From assembly GCA_035628505.1 (NCBI GenBank), contig DASPJR010000144.1:1-39876 (forward strand): 39,876 bases of DNA, written 5' to 3'. This stretch comes from DASPJR01 sp035628505. GTDB lineage: Bacteria > Planctomycetota > SZUA-567 > H5-PLA8. A program made the position numbers and the translations under genes. Of this stretch, positions 1-7,510 are shown in pieces; position 1 is the first letter of the stretch; the number at the start of each line of letters is the position of its first letter. The notes beneath the pieces were generated by a model, which made no database searches, was not told the origin of the DNA, and worked only from the letters and a program-made list of their open reading frames with translations.

Positions 1-1373
1 GCGCGGCGGTCTTCGCTGTGGCCGACCCAGATGTAAAAATCGTGATTGATCCAGGAACCGGAATAGAGCCGCTCCAGCTTGTGCTGCGGGGGATGCGTCT
101 TGAGGTATTCGCTAACGCAAACAGGCTGGACGTTGTGATCCGCTTTCTCGAGCTTGCTGTAAAGTCCGCGGAGGAAATGCAGTCCCTGGTCGGGATAATG
201 CTCCCAGCAGTTTTCGCCATCCAGGATGACCGAAACGAGCGTCTCGCCGCCGGCTGGAGCTTCGATGGCTGACGACTGAATGCGCAGCAGAAAATCATTT
301 GCTGCCGCTGCGCCATCCCAGCCCTGGTACTGAAAACCGACAAGGTCTGAAAGATGGTGGTCGCGGAAGAGCATGTTCAGCTTCGCGCCCTGCACCTGGC
401 ACTGCCAGGCGCGGTAAAGGAGATCAGGCCGCTCGAGCTTGCCCGCGGGAGTGCGCAGGCGCTGGCCGGTTGATCCGGCGAGAATCCCCTCATCGGTCGC
501 GATCCAGCGGATTCCATGGCGCGCCACCAGCGGAATCATCTCGGGGCTCACGGAGCCTTCCGACGGCCACATGCCCTCAGGGGCAACGCCGAAGAGCTGC
601 CGATGGTAATCGACGGCGCGCTTGATCTGCATCTCGGCGTCGTCCGCCAAGGATACGTGACCATTCGGAAGCGGCGTTCCGGGCATGGCGACTTGCGCCG
701 AACGCATGTCGCACAGCAGCGGAAGAATAGGATGGTAAAACGGCGTCGTGGTGAGCTCGACCTGGTGCCGCGCCGCGAGTTCCTTGTGGAGCGGGATCAC
801 GCGGGCCAGGACGTTGCGCTGCTCCTGCAGCATCAGCGCCTTGTCGCGCTCGTCGAAATTGCGTTCCTTGCGCCGCAGCTCGCGCAACACTTCAGATTCT
901 TCGAAACTCACCGGATGGAACCAGGTGAGATTGAACCACATCTGCAGGTCGCGCAGGTCCTGCACTTTAAAATCGTCCAGCGCGCGAAGGGCCGTCGCGC
1001 GCCCCATGCGGCGCAGCTCCAGCAGTTCCTTGTAGCGCGGGTAGACGCGGATCATGCGGTCCCACTGCGCCATGAAGAAGTGATCGAGAATGAAGCAGGC
1101 GTCTTCGCGGCTCAGCGTATCAGCAGGAATGATCGTGCGGCGCAGGAACGGATCGCTCGCGTCCTTTTCGACATAATCCAGGAGCTGAGCGAGCATCGAT
1201 GGGACGAGATTGATGGTGCATTTTACGCCGGGGAACTCGCTGAGCAGGCGTGCCATGCCGTAATAATCTTTGATGCCGTGCAGGCGCACCCATGGCAGAA
1301 CGAGCTCGCCTGACGAGAGGTCCTTGTAATAGGGCTGATGCTGATGCCAGATGATCGCCAGCGGAATCGGCAT
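1..1373 (-). CDS. Glycoside hydrolase family 57 protein (C-terminus off window)
   Basis: The minus-strand frame opens with ATG at 1373 and stays open to the window edge, giving about 457 residues of an incomplete protein. Residues 7-14 read IIWHQHQP, the first conserved GH57 block. Near residue 272 is GMWPSEGSVS, whose Glu sits where the family nucleophile block is expected. Near residue 385 is ILDGENCWEHYP, matching the block that carries the acid/base Asp. GH57 enzymes act on alpha-glucans (alpha-amylase, 4-alpha-glucanotransferase, branching enzyme, amylopullulanase); which activity applies cannot be told here. There is no signal peptide, so a cytoplasmic role in glycogen or maltodextrin turnover is likely. 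The start lies 37 nt after the stop of the RnfD-like gene, with a GGAG-type ribosome site in the gap, so the two are probably cotranscribed. Confidence 0.88.
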   Translation of the reverse strand, partial: MPIPLAIIWHQHQPYYKDLSSGELVLPWVRLHGIKDYYGMARLLSEFPGVKCTINLVPSMLAQLLDYVEKDASDPFLRRTIIPADTLSREDACFILDHFFMAQWDRMIRVYPRYKELLELRRMGRATALRALDDFKVQDLRDLQMWFNLTWFHPVSFEESEVLRELRRKERNFDERDKALMLQEQRNVLARVIPLHKELAARHQVELTTTPFYHPILPLLCDMRSAQVAMPGTPLPNGHVSLADDAEMQIKRAVDYHRQLFGVAPEGMWPSEGSVSPEMIPLVARHGIRWIATDEGILAGSTGQRLRTPAGKLERPDLLYRAWQCQVQGAKLNMLFRDHHLSDLVGFQYQGWDGAAAANDFLLRIQSSAIEAPAGGETLVSVILDGENCWEHYPDQGLHFLRGLYSKLEKADHNVQPVCVSEYLKTHPPQHKLERLYSGSWINHDFYIWVGHSEDRR

Positions 1374-1410
1374 GACTGCGCTCCAGCTCCCGGTGCCGCT
1401 CCTGAGGAAA

Positions 1411-2697
1411 TTACAGCCGGCCCAGCGACGACGAGGTGATGCCCGGCGATGAGCTGACTTGCTGCTCGTCGAGCGGCGGCGCCAGCCACTGATCGATGAC
1501 AAACGAGAGCGCCTGGACGAGAATGATGCTCAGGAAGATTCCTTCCGTCAGCGGCGTAAAAATGCGCAGGATAATTTCAATCACACCCAGCGCGACGCCG
1601 GCGTACACCTTGCCCATCACCGATCGAGGCGCAGTCGTGGGATCGGCGGCCAGGTAGAAAATACCGAGGATCGTGCTGCCGCTGAGCAGATGAATGGGGA
1701 TGTTGGCAGCGATGATCGGCGCATCCGCCGAATTTCCGTATATCCACGATAGGAAATGCAGCCCGGCAAAAAGAGTCATGTAAGCAAACAGCGGCACCAG
1801 CGGCGAGACGGCTCCGGTAAAGAGCAGCAGCAGAATTCCGAAAGCGAGCGCCAGCCCGCTTGATGCGCCGATCTGCGCCGGCACATAACCGAGGAACATG
1901 TCGACCCAGTCATACCGCTCGGCGCCGTCACCCGAGGCTTTGCCCACTGACTTCGATGGATTGGCCTTCACTGCATCCATGGGCCGGGAGCCATACACTG
2001 CTTCGGCTTCGATGATGACCTCTTTGCCATCCTTGTTTTTTACCGCCTGAAAAACCGGCTGCTTGCTGTCGAAAACGGCCTCGCGATACTCCTTTCGCGT
2101 GATTGCTTTTCGCACGTCGCCGCCAAGGAAGTCCAGCCACAGTTTTCCGACTGCGTTGGGAGCGGACTTGGCGTCACCCGACGAGGGTTCAATTCCGCGC
2201 GCGAGCACCGGCCAGACCGGCTTGCCGGCGCGGGACGGTTGCATCGGGTTGGTGTGCATGAACGGCAGGGAAATCACACCGAGAAGTTGAAGGGTGAGCA
2301 GCCCGACGGCGGCAGGCTGCAGCAGCGGCATGCCGTCCACACTGAGGTAATGCTTGCCCAGGAAGACCGCGACGCTCGAACCGATCACTGGAAAAAACCA
2401 TGGCACGTCCGGAGGCATCAGCAGGCCCAGAAGAAGTCCCGTGAGCATCCACGTGCCGTCGCGCGTGCCCGGCGAATCCTTATAGATGAAGCGATGCGTC
2501 AGCAGATCCGTCGCAAACGCGGTGAGAACAGAGAGGAACAGAATCCAGCTCGCCCACCAGCCAAACACAAAAATGCCGACCATCGTGGCCGGAAGCAGCG
2601 ATACCGTGGCTGTGTAACGCCGCGAAGCCAGCGACTGCGGATCCGGGGTAACCGTCGAGCGCCAGAGAAGGTAACTGTGCAACTGCGTGGGGTACAT
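1411..2697 (-). CDS. NqrB/RnfD-like membrane protein, orphan
   Basis: 428 residues with about eight hydrophobic segments (roughly 37-66, 84-112, 127-146, 277-293, 298-315, 332-352, 360-380, 385-405). The segment GTWMLTGLLLGLLMPPDVPW (81-100) and the motif LLSGSTILGIFYLAADPTT are typical of NqrB/RnfD subunits. Thr342 of SGST occupies the place where FMN is attached covalently through a phosphoester bond in that family. In Nqr and Rnf complexes this subunit carries flavin through an ion-pumping electron chain, yet no other Nqr/Rnf gene or ApbE flavin transferase is in the window. A charged hydrophilic stretch at about 150-265 lies between membrane segments and looks like an insertion. The ATG at 2697 has only a weak GGAAAC ribosome site; the frame is open 21 codons further upstream, so the N-terminus is uncertain. 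Confidence 0.8.
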   Translation of the reverse strand: MYPTQLHSYLLWRSTVTPDPQSLASRRYTATVSLLPATMVGIFVFGWWASWILFLSVLTAFATDLLTHRFIYKDSPGTRDGTWMLTGLLLGLLMPPDVPWFFPVIGSSVAVFLGKHYLSVDGMPLLQPAAVGLLTLQLLGVISLPFMHTNPMQPSRAGKPVWPVLARGIEPSSGDAKSAPNAVGKLWLDFLGGDVRKAITRKEYREAVFDSKQPVFQAVKNKDGKEVIIEAEAVYGSRPMDAVKANPSKSVGKASGDGAERYDWVDMFLGYVPAQIGASSGLALAFGILLLLFTGAVSPLVPLFAYMTLFAGLHFLSWIYGNSADAPIIAANIPIHLLSGSTILGIFYLAADPTTAPRSVMGKVYAGVALGVIEIILRIFTPLTEGIFLSIILVQALSFVIDQWLAPPLDEQQVSSSPGITSSSLGRL

Positions 2698-2744
2698 GAA
2701 GTCGTCGCGTTTCCGTTTCCTGCGGCTTGCGTCCCACTGCTCAG

Positions 2745-2760
2745 GCCGCTTCAGAGCGGC
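2745..2760. terminator. Short hairpin between the secreted-protein gene and the RnfD-like gene
   Basis: GCCGCT-TCAG-AGCGGC gives a perfect 6-bp stem with a 4-nt loop in the 79-nt gap. No clear T-run follows on the minus strand, so it may be only a weak terminator, a processing site, or chance in GC-rich DNA. Confidence 0.25.
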
Positions 2761-2776
2761 TTAAAGAGCCCGGAGA

Positions 2777-3847
2777 CTACAAACCAGTACTATTGAATAG
2801 CCCTTGTTCGATGTTTTTCAAGCCAGTTGTATTCGGCTGCGGCCCGTAAACACCCGGCACATCGGGCGAAAGCCGCCACCAGGCCTCATCCAGGAAGTCT
2901 CCTGCATCCAGCGCCCCCGCGCCGAATGTTGCCGCCGCAGCGCTGACTTCCTTCCACAGAACCTGCATGAACTTCGCTTTCGCACCGTATTTGAACGGGG
3001 GCACGAGCACCACTTTCTTCACGTTCAGCTTCGTTACTCGCGCCAGGAATGTATCGAGCAGCATGCGGTACAACCGCGAATCGGTCGCCACTTCAAGATC
3101 CTCCGCCGGCAGGCAGATCACCAGCCGCGGCGCAACTGGGCGAGCCGCATCCACAGCAAGGCTGGCTGTCAACGCAATGATCTGATCGGCTGCGGCCAGC
3201 AGCGGCGGCCCGCCCGTTAGCGCAATGGGACCGTACTGAAGGAGGTCCGCACGCGCAGCGCCGGCATTCATCTGCCAGGCAGCCGGAACGATCACGATCG
3301 AGGGCGGCTTCTTCTCCGGTTCGTTGCCGAGCATCCATTTTACCGGCACGAATGCGCGCTCCGGAACTTTCGAGCGCTTCGACGTTGCCGGAATCAGCAC
3401 CTCGCCGCTCTCCTTTATAAGGAGCCGGCTGCCACTCCAGCGCGTCGCTGGCCACGGTTCATGATCGCGCAGGATCCGCACGGTAACCGAACCGATGGCG
3501 TCGGCACCGCGCTTGACGGCAAAATTCATCCGTGCGGCGTTCCTGGAATCCAGGCTCGCCTCAAGCGAAGTAAAGCCGCGAGCCTTCAGTGTCACATTCT
3601 GGCTGTTTTCTTTAATGCTTTCACCGGCATCGTTGAATGACGAGCAGACAAAATCGGCTTTGATCTCTGCCGCCGACGTATTCTCGATGCGCAGGCAGGC
3701 CGTGACGGAATCGCGGTCATAGATCGCGGGCGGAAGAAAATCGATGATGAAGTAGAGGTCTTTGGCGGGGCCTGCAGCCGGAGTGTCTGCGGAAAACAGG
3801 CGCGCGGCGCTCAGGACTGCCCACACGAGTATGGCGCATCGCGTCAT
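2777..3847 (-). CDS. Secreted protein of unknown function
   Basis: 356 residues from the ATG at 3847, preferred over an upstream TTG because an AGGTAAG ribosome site lies directly before it. The N-terminus (MTRCAILVWAVLSAARLFSA) is a clear signal peptide. Residues about 30-130 are rich in beta-type sequence (for example DRDSVTACLRIENTSAAEIK) and may form an immunoglobulin-like domain. The C-terminal half alternates hydrophobic strands with helices (IVIVPAAWQMN, APRLVICLPAED, VKKVVLVPPFK), like an alpha/beta fold, but no complete catalytic motif was recognised. A resemblance to SGNH hydrolases was considered and not supported. The gene lies between aspS and the RnfD-like gene on the same strand; the aspS terminator sits just upstream, so it may have its own promoter or depend on read-through. 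Confidence 0.7.
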   Translation of the reverse strand: MTRCAILVWAVLSAARLFSADTPAAGPAKDLYFIIDFLPPAIYDRDSVTACLRIENTSAAEIKADFVCSSFNDAGESIKENSQNVTLKARGFTSLEASLDSRNAARMNFAVKRGADAIGSVTVRILRDHEPWPATRWSGSRLLIKESGEVLIPATSKRSKVPERAFVPVKWMLGNEPEKKPPSIVIVPAAWQMNAGAARADLLQYGPIALTGGPPLLAAADQIIALTASLAVDAARPVAPRLVICLPAEDLEVATDSRLYRMLLDTFLARVTKLNVKKVVLVPPFKYGAKAKFMQVLWKEVSAAAATFGAGALDAGDFLDEAWWRLSPDVPGVYGPQPNTTGLKNIEQGLFNSTGL

Positions 3848-3860
3848 GCCGCTTACCTGC

Positions 3861-3895
3861 AAAAGAACGCAGCGGCACAGGCGCGCTGTGCCGCT
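3861..3895 (-). terminator. Rho-independent terminator of aspS
   Basis: Fifteen bases past the aspS stop is a perfect 10-bp stem, AGCGGCACAG paired with CTGTGCCGCT around a 5-nt loop (3871-3895). Read on the minus strand the hairpin is followed by GCGTTCTTTT, a T-rich tail. Stem strength, tail and position fit an intrinsic terminator for aspS. It also lies just upstream of the signal-peptide gene that begins at 3847. Confidence 0.65.
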
Positions 3896-3909
3896 GCCGG
3901 GAATGATCG

Positions 3910-5763
3910 TTACTTCTTAGCGGCCTCGGCCGGACCGGCCGGCCCTGGCTTGGCTTCTTCTTCGACAACCTTGATCGAAAGATCCTTCAACTGGCGGTCG
4001 CTGACGGGCACCGGCGCGTTGGTCATCATGTCGATGCCCTTCTGGTTCTTCGGAAACGCGCACACGTCGCGCATCGCTTCGGTCTCGCTCAGCAGCCACA
4101 CAAAGCGGTCGTAGCCGAGGGCGATTCCGCCGTGCGGCGGCGCGCCGTACTGGAACGCTTCGAGCAGGAAGCCGAACTTCTCCTTCGCTTCTTCGTCGCC
4201 GATGCCGAGAACCTTGAACACGCGGCTCTGGATTTCCGGGCTGTGGATTCGCACCGAACCGCCGCCGAGTTCGTAGCCGTTGAGCACCAAGTCATAGCGC
4301 CAGCATTTTACGCGCTCCGGATCGGTCTCAAGATACTGCATGTCCTCGTCGCGCGGATGCGTGAAGGCGTGATGCGCCGCGGCCCACTTCTTTTCTTCCT
4401 CGTCGTACTCAAACAGCGGCGGATCGACAACCCAGAAGCAATCCCACTTTCCACCCGAACCGTACTCGGGAATCAGGTTGAACTTCTTGGCCAGATGCAC
4501 GCGCAAGTTCGCCATGACGGTGTGAACCATCGCGGGCTTGCCGAACTGGAAGAACAGCGTGTCGCCATCCTGCGCGCCGAGCGCCTTGTTCAGATCATCG
4601 CGCATCGCCGGCGTGATGTTCTTCGCCAGAGGGCTCTGCGCCCAGTTGCCGCTGGCGTCGATTTTCGCCCAGGCCAGTCCCTTCGCGCCCATGCCTTTGC
4701 AGAACTCTTCGAGCTTGTCGATCTGCGAGCGCGGCAGCTCGTGTTCTTTCGGAACGCGGATGCCCTTCACGATGCCCTTGCTATCCACGGTCATCTTCAT
4801 GAGCTTCAAGCCACCGCCGTCGTGCTTCTTGACGATCTCGGTGAGCTCCACGTGTTCGAGGCCGAAACGGCGATCCGGCTTGTCGTTGCCGTAGCGGCGC
4901 ATCGATTCATCGTACGGCATGCGCTCGAGCGGCAGCTTCAGCTCAATGCCCTTGGTCTCTTTGAGCACCGCGGCGACGAGTCCTTCAACCGCCGTAAAAA
5001 TGTCGTCCTGTTCGACGAATGACATCTCGATGTCGACCTGCGTGAACTCGGGCTGGCGGTCGATGCGCAGATCTTCGTCGCGGAAGCAGCGCACGATCTG
5101 GAAATAGCGGTCGGTGCCCGAGACCATCAGGAGCTGCTTGAAAAGCTGCGGACTTTCGGCCAGCGCATAGAACTTGCCTTTGTTCAGGCGCGAGGGCACC
5201 AGGAAGTTGCGCGCGCCGCCGGGCGTGTACTTCACCAGAAACGGCGTCTCGACTTCGGTGAAGCCGTTCGCCGACAGGTATTTTCGAATGGACTGCGCGG
5301 CGGTGTGACGCAGCGTCAGGAGCTTCTGCATCGCGTTGCGGCGCAGGTCCAGGTAACGGTACGTCAACCGAATGTCGTCGTTGGCCGTGAGCTCGTCTTT
5401 AATTTCAATCGGCGGCGTCTTGGCGCGGTTCTGAACTTTCAGCACCTTGGCTTCGAGCTCGACGGCGCCGGTCGGAATCTTATCGTTAAGCGTGCCTTCG
5501 GGGCGCTTTCTGACTGTGCCTTCGACCGAGATGACCCACTCGCCGCGCAGCTTGGAAGCTTCGGCGTGCAGCTCGGCGCTGTTCTTGGGATCGAAGACGA
5601 CCTGGGTAACGCCGTACTTATCGCGCAGGTCGACGAAGATGATGCCGCCCATGTCGCGGTTGGTCTGAACCCAGCCGGAAAGTTTGACCGTCTTGCCCAC
5701 GTCGCTTTCGCGCAGCTCGCCGCAGGTATGCGAGCGGTACTTGTTCGCCGACAGAAATGACAC
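3910..5763 (-). CDS. aspS: Aspartyl-tRNA synthetase
   Basis: 617 residues, the usual length for bacterial AspRS. It charges tRNA-Asp with aspartate in the cytoplasm. The N-terminal OB-fold anticodon-binding domain (about 15-110, including SGWVQTNRDMGGIIFVDLRD) is followed by the class II catalytic core. Visible there are GGARNFLVPSRLNKGKFYAL, the motif 2 region CFRDEDLRIDRQPEFTQ and motif 3 GIALGYDRFVWLL. The roughly 130-residue insertion between motifs 2 and 3 marks the bacterial type. The start is GTG at 5763, backed by AAAGGAGCTC about ten bases upstream and by homology beginning immediately after it. The last 15 residues (rich in Glu, Pro, Ala, Lys) are a nonconserved tail. Whether it is strictly discriminating or also charges tRNA-Asn cannot be told from the sequence alone. 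Confidence 0.97.
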   Translation of the reverse strand: MSFLSANKYRSHTCGELRESDVGKTVKLSGWVQTNRDMGGIIFVDLRDKYGVTQVVFDPKNSAELHAEASKLRGEWVISVEGTVRKRPEGTLNDKIPTGAVELEAKVLKVQNRAKTPPIEIKDELTANDDIRLTYRYLDLRRNAMQKLLTLRHTAAQSIRKYLSANGFTEVETPFLVKYTPGGARNFLVPSRLNKGKFYALAESPQLFKQLLMVSGTDRYFQIVRCFRDEDLRIDRQPEFTQVDIEMSFVEQDDIFTAVEGLVAAVLKETKGIELKLPLERMPYDESMRRYGNDKPDRRFGLEHVELTEIVKKHDGGGLKLMKMTVDSKGIVKGIRVPKEHELPRSQIDKLEEFCKGMGAKGLAWAKIDASGNWAQSPLAKNITPAMRDDLNKALGAQDGDTLFFQFGKPAMVHTVMANLRVHLAKKFNLIPEYGSGGKWDCFWVVDPPLFEYDEEEKKWAAAHHAFTHPRDEDMQYLETDPERVKCWRYDLVLNGYELGGGSVRIHSPEIQSRVFKVLGIGDEEAKEKFGFLLEAFQYGAPPHGGIALGYDRFVWLLSETEAMRDVCAFPKNQKGIDMMTNAPVPVSDRQLKDLSIKVVEEEAKPGPAGPAEAAKK

Positions 5764-5799
5764 GTTCCAGAGCTCCTTTTTCTATCCGACAGCTTCTTT

Positions 5800-5840
5800 C
5801 ACCACAGAGACCACAGAGGACACTGAGGACACTGAGGAGA
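5800..5840. repeat. CCACAGAG/ACACTGAG-type repeat block, copy 1
   Basis: Starts CACCACAGAG and continues with CCACAGAGGACACTGAGG and a second ACACTGAGG unit. The same family appears in reverse orientation at 8932-8965. It sits in the presumed leader or promoter region of aspS. Confidence 0.65.
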
Positions 5841-5845
5841 GCTGA

Positions 5846-5875
5846 AAGATACTCCATGGCGGGGTAACTTTTCAA
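5846..5875 (-). promoter_or_regulatory. Candidate sigma70-type promoter of aspS
   Basis: On the minus strand TTGAAA (5870-5875) is followed after 18 nt by TATCTT (5846-5851), matching the -35 box at 5 of 6 and the -10 box at 4 of 6. Initiation just downstream would give a leader of about 75 nt that contains the CACAGAG-type repeat block. Box matching by eye only. Confidence 0.35.
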
Positions 5876-5978
5876 ATTTTGGCGCCAACTTTTAACAACG
5901 AAGGCCCGGAAACCGGGCCCAGCGCGCAGGACAACTATGCACGGAAGATGAGGGAGTTGCAAACGGCAAAACGTTTAC

Positions 5979-6004
5979 GGAGCGCGGGCGTCCCGCGCCC
6001 GCAC
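5979..6004. repeat. 26-nt palindromic repeat, copy 1
   Basis: Core GCGCGGG-CGT-CCCGCGC gives a perfect 7-bp stem with a 3-nt loop, flanked by GGA on the left and CCGCAC on the right. All 26 bases are repeated exactly at 6177-6202, 198 bases away in the same orientation. It resembles REP-type extragenic palindromes; no RAYT transposase gene is in the window. Confidence 0.75.
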
Positions 6005-6033
6005 CTTCCGATGCGTACTGCGGTTCACTTTAT

Positions 6034-6066
6034 CGCCAAGGACGCCAAGGCGCCAAGAGCGCCAAG
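6034..6066. repeat. CGCCAAG tandem array
   Basis: Four copies of CGCCAAG start at 6034, 6043, 6051 and 6060, separated by one or two bases (periods 9, 8 and 9). The array is followed by AAAAGCG. The spacing drifts in and out of codon frame, which argues for a noncoding repeat. Confidence 0.7.
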
Positions 6067-6116
6067 AAAAGCGAGTGAGGCACACTTCGCAAACTTGCGC
6101 TACCGCGCAGAGGTGG

Positions 6117-6136
6117 CGGGGACACTCCTGTCCCCG
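6117..6136. repeat. GC-rich hairpin
   Basis: CGGGGACA and TGTCCCCG pair perfectly over 8 bp around the loop CTCC. There is no T-run on either side, so a simple intrinsic terminator is less likely than a repeat-family hairpin. Confidence 0.5.
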
Positions 6137-6176
6137 GGAGGGTTGCACCCAATCGCAGAAAAACTCCGCCGTCTAT

Positions 6177-6202
6177 GGAGCGCGGGCGTCCCGCGCCCGC
6201 AC
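6177..6202. repeat. 26-nt palindromic repeat, copy 2
   Basis: Identical over all 26 bases to 5979-6004 and in the same orientation. It lies about 67 bases downstream of the stop codon of the membrane-protein gene that ends at 6269, so the hairpin could mark or protect that transcript's 3' end. Confidence 0.75.
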
Positions 6203-6268
6203 TATGGCGCTGCGAACAATATCCATTCTGCGCAGAAAGTGTCGGGGCTACCAGCCGGCGGGGCTTCT

Positions 6269-7510
6269 TTACACCAGCCCAACAATCTCTTCCTTCGTCG
6301 TGGCATCGAAGGCGTCTCTCACGTGTTCGGCATGCTCGCGGCCGATGTGTTCGAATTTTGACACAAGCAGTACCTGATCTTTTTGGCTGTAGGTACATGC
6401 GAGAAGGATACCATACACCTCCTCTTTTTCTTCCAGGGTGTAACTCCTCTGCGAGGTCAGACGCCGGTACGTTGCGGCCAGCTTCAGCATGATGGCGATC
6501 TCGCGGTCCATATTGTTGTCGCGACGGAATCCGTCCTCCCACTCCTCGATGCTGATGGGATACACTTCATGGAGGATCTCATGCAGCTTCGCCATGACTT
6601 TGCGCTGTTCATCCGTAAACGGCGGATGGCGGTACTCGCCCCTGGTCAACTGATTGGGATCGACCCAGCAATCATCACACACACCAATGATGTTGGTGCG
6701 GACCATGCCGGGCGCCAGCTCGCGTGCGGGCATCTGGTGCATGGTTTTTGATTGGAAATCGTAGACGCGTACCCAGTCCAGTGCGTCTTTATTCGCGGGC
6801 GGTGATGAGCGCCTGTACATTCGGATCAAGATGCCACCCAATGCAGTAACAATCAACGCACCCGCAACACGTGCGGGCAGATGCGGCATTAATTTCTCAA
6901 TGTCAATCGTCAGATTGAGGCCTTTGGCGGCAAGCCAGACAGTACTTCGAGCGCAAGCAAACAAAGTAGCATAGAGAAAGTAAGGATAGATGAATAGAAG
7001 GATCAGACGAAATGTCCCTAGAGGCACTGCATTCCTGTTCAAGAACTCAATCAAGAGCAGGTGGGCGATTGGAAATGTGCAGACCCCGATGACGATAGAT
7101 TGAATGCCAAGAGACTGCATGTAAAGAATGTCGAGCGCAAAGGGCGATGCAGCGATAGACAGAATCATTACAATCATTTCCGCAAGTGAGAATGTTGGCA
7201 GGAATGGCCTCGCGGGGATGGACTGAGGCGTAGCATTGGATCTGGTCTCATGGGTCAATTGCGGTTGCGTCTTCCCCTCGGACTTAAGTGTGCTTTCTGC
7301 GAACTGCCAACCCTTGAGAAACAAGTGGCCGCAGGCCGCGAACAACTTTTCAGCGAAGGAATCGAACCAATCCTTATCGATCACGGTTTTTGGCGTGGGA
7401 ATGCGTAGCGGCTTAATCAGGAAGCCCACTAGCGCAATACCAATTCCGAGACCCAGCAGATATGCAATCAAGAGAACGAATGCGCTGATACCACCGCTCA
7501 TTGAATCCAT
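6269..7510 (-). CDS. Five-helix membrane protein of unknown function
   Basis: 413 residues from the ATG at 7510; an in-frame ATG three codons later (7501) is an equally good start. The frame continues upstream to a TTG at 7699, but those 63 residues have no membrane or domain character and no ribosome site. Hydrophobic segments lie at about 8-32, 109-131, 136-156, 166-188 and 211-230. A soluble tail of about 180 residues follows, with a CDDC pair at 278-281 and a charged helical region after it. No family was recognised. Base composition is lower in GC than the adjoining aspS and lipA genes. It stands alone between the repeat island and a 459-base gap, so acquisition by transfer is possible but unproven. 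Confidence 0.65.
   Translation of the reverse strand: MDSMSGGISAFVLLIAYLLGLGIGIALVGFLIKPLRIPTPKTVIDKDWFDSFAEKLFAACGHLFLKGWQFAESTLKSEGKTQPQLTHETRSNATPQSIPARPFLPTFSLAEMIVMILSIAASPFALDILYMQSLGIQSIVIGVCTFPIAHLLLIEFLNRNAVPLGTFRLILLFIYPYFLYATLFACARSTVWLAAKGLNLTIDIEKLMPHLPARVAGALIVTALGGILIRMYRRSSPPANKDALDWVRVYDFQSKTMHQMPARELAPGMVRTNIIGVCDDCWVDPNQLTRGEYRHPPFTDEQRKVMAKLHEILHEVYPISIEEWEDGFRRDNNMDREIAIMLKLAATYRRLTSQRSYTLEEKEEVYGILLACTYSQKDQVLLVSKFEHIGREHAEHVRDAFDATTKEEIVGLV

Larger units (their letters stand above)
5764..6268. other. Repeat- and hairpin-rich intergenic island
   Basis: About 505 bases without a credible gene between aspS and the next membrane-protein gene, both on the minus strand. It holds a CACAGAG-type repeat block, a GGCCCGG-AAA-CCGGGCC hairpin (5903-5919), two identical 26-nt palindromic elements, a four-copy CGCCAAG array and a CGGGGACA-CTCC-TGTCCCCG hairpin (6117-6136). 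It must also contain the 3' end of the upstream transcript and the aspS promoter. Open frames crossing it read through the repeats in shifting frames and have no recognisable protein features. Confidence 0.7.

Noticed and set aside
516..1313. 265-codon plus-strand frame opposite the GH57 gene
   Set aside because: The minus strand carries conserved GH57 blocks through the same interval; the plus frame is low complexity.
4132..5022. 296-codon plus-strand frame opposite aspS
   Set aside because: Shadow of the aspartyl-tRNA synthetase gene; Arg/Ala/Val-rich with no recognisable feature or ribosome site.
5800..6066. Possible CRISPR array in the repeat island
   Set aside because: The repeats are short, of different families, and lack regular spacers of uniform length; no cas genes are present.
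6030..6542. Minus-strand 170-codon frame across the repeat island and the gene end
   Set aside because: It reads the CGCCAAG array as a Leu-Ala-Pro-Trp-Arg run, a frequent artefact, and overlaps the 3' end of the membrane-protein gene.
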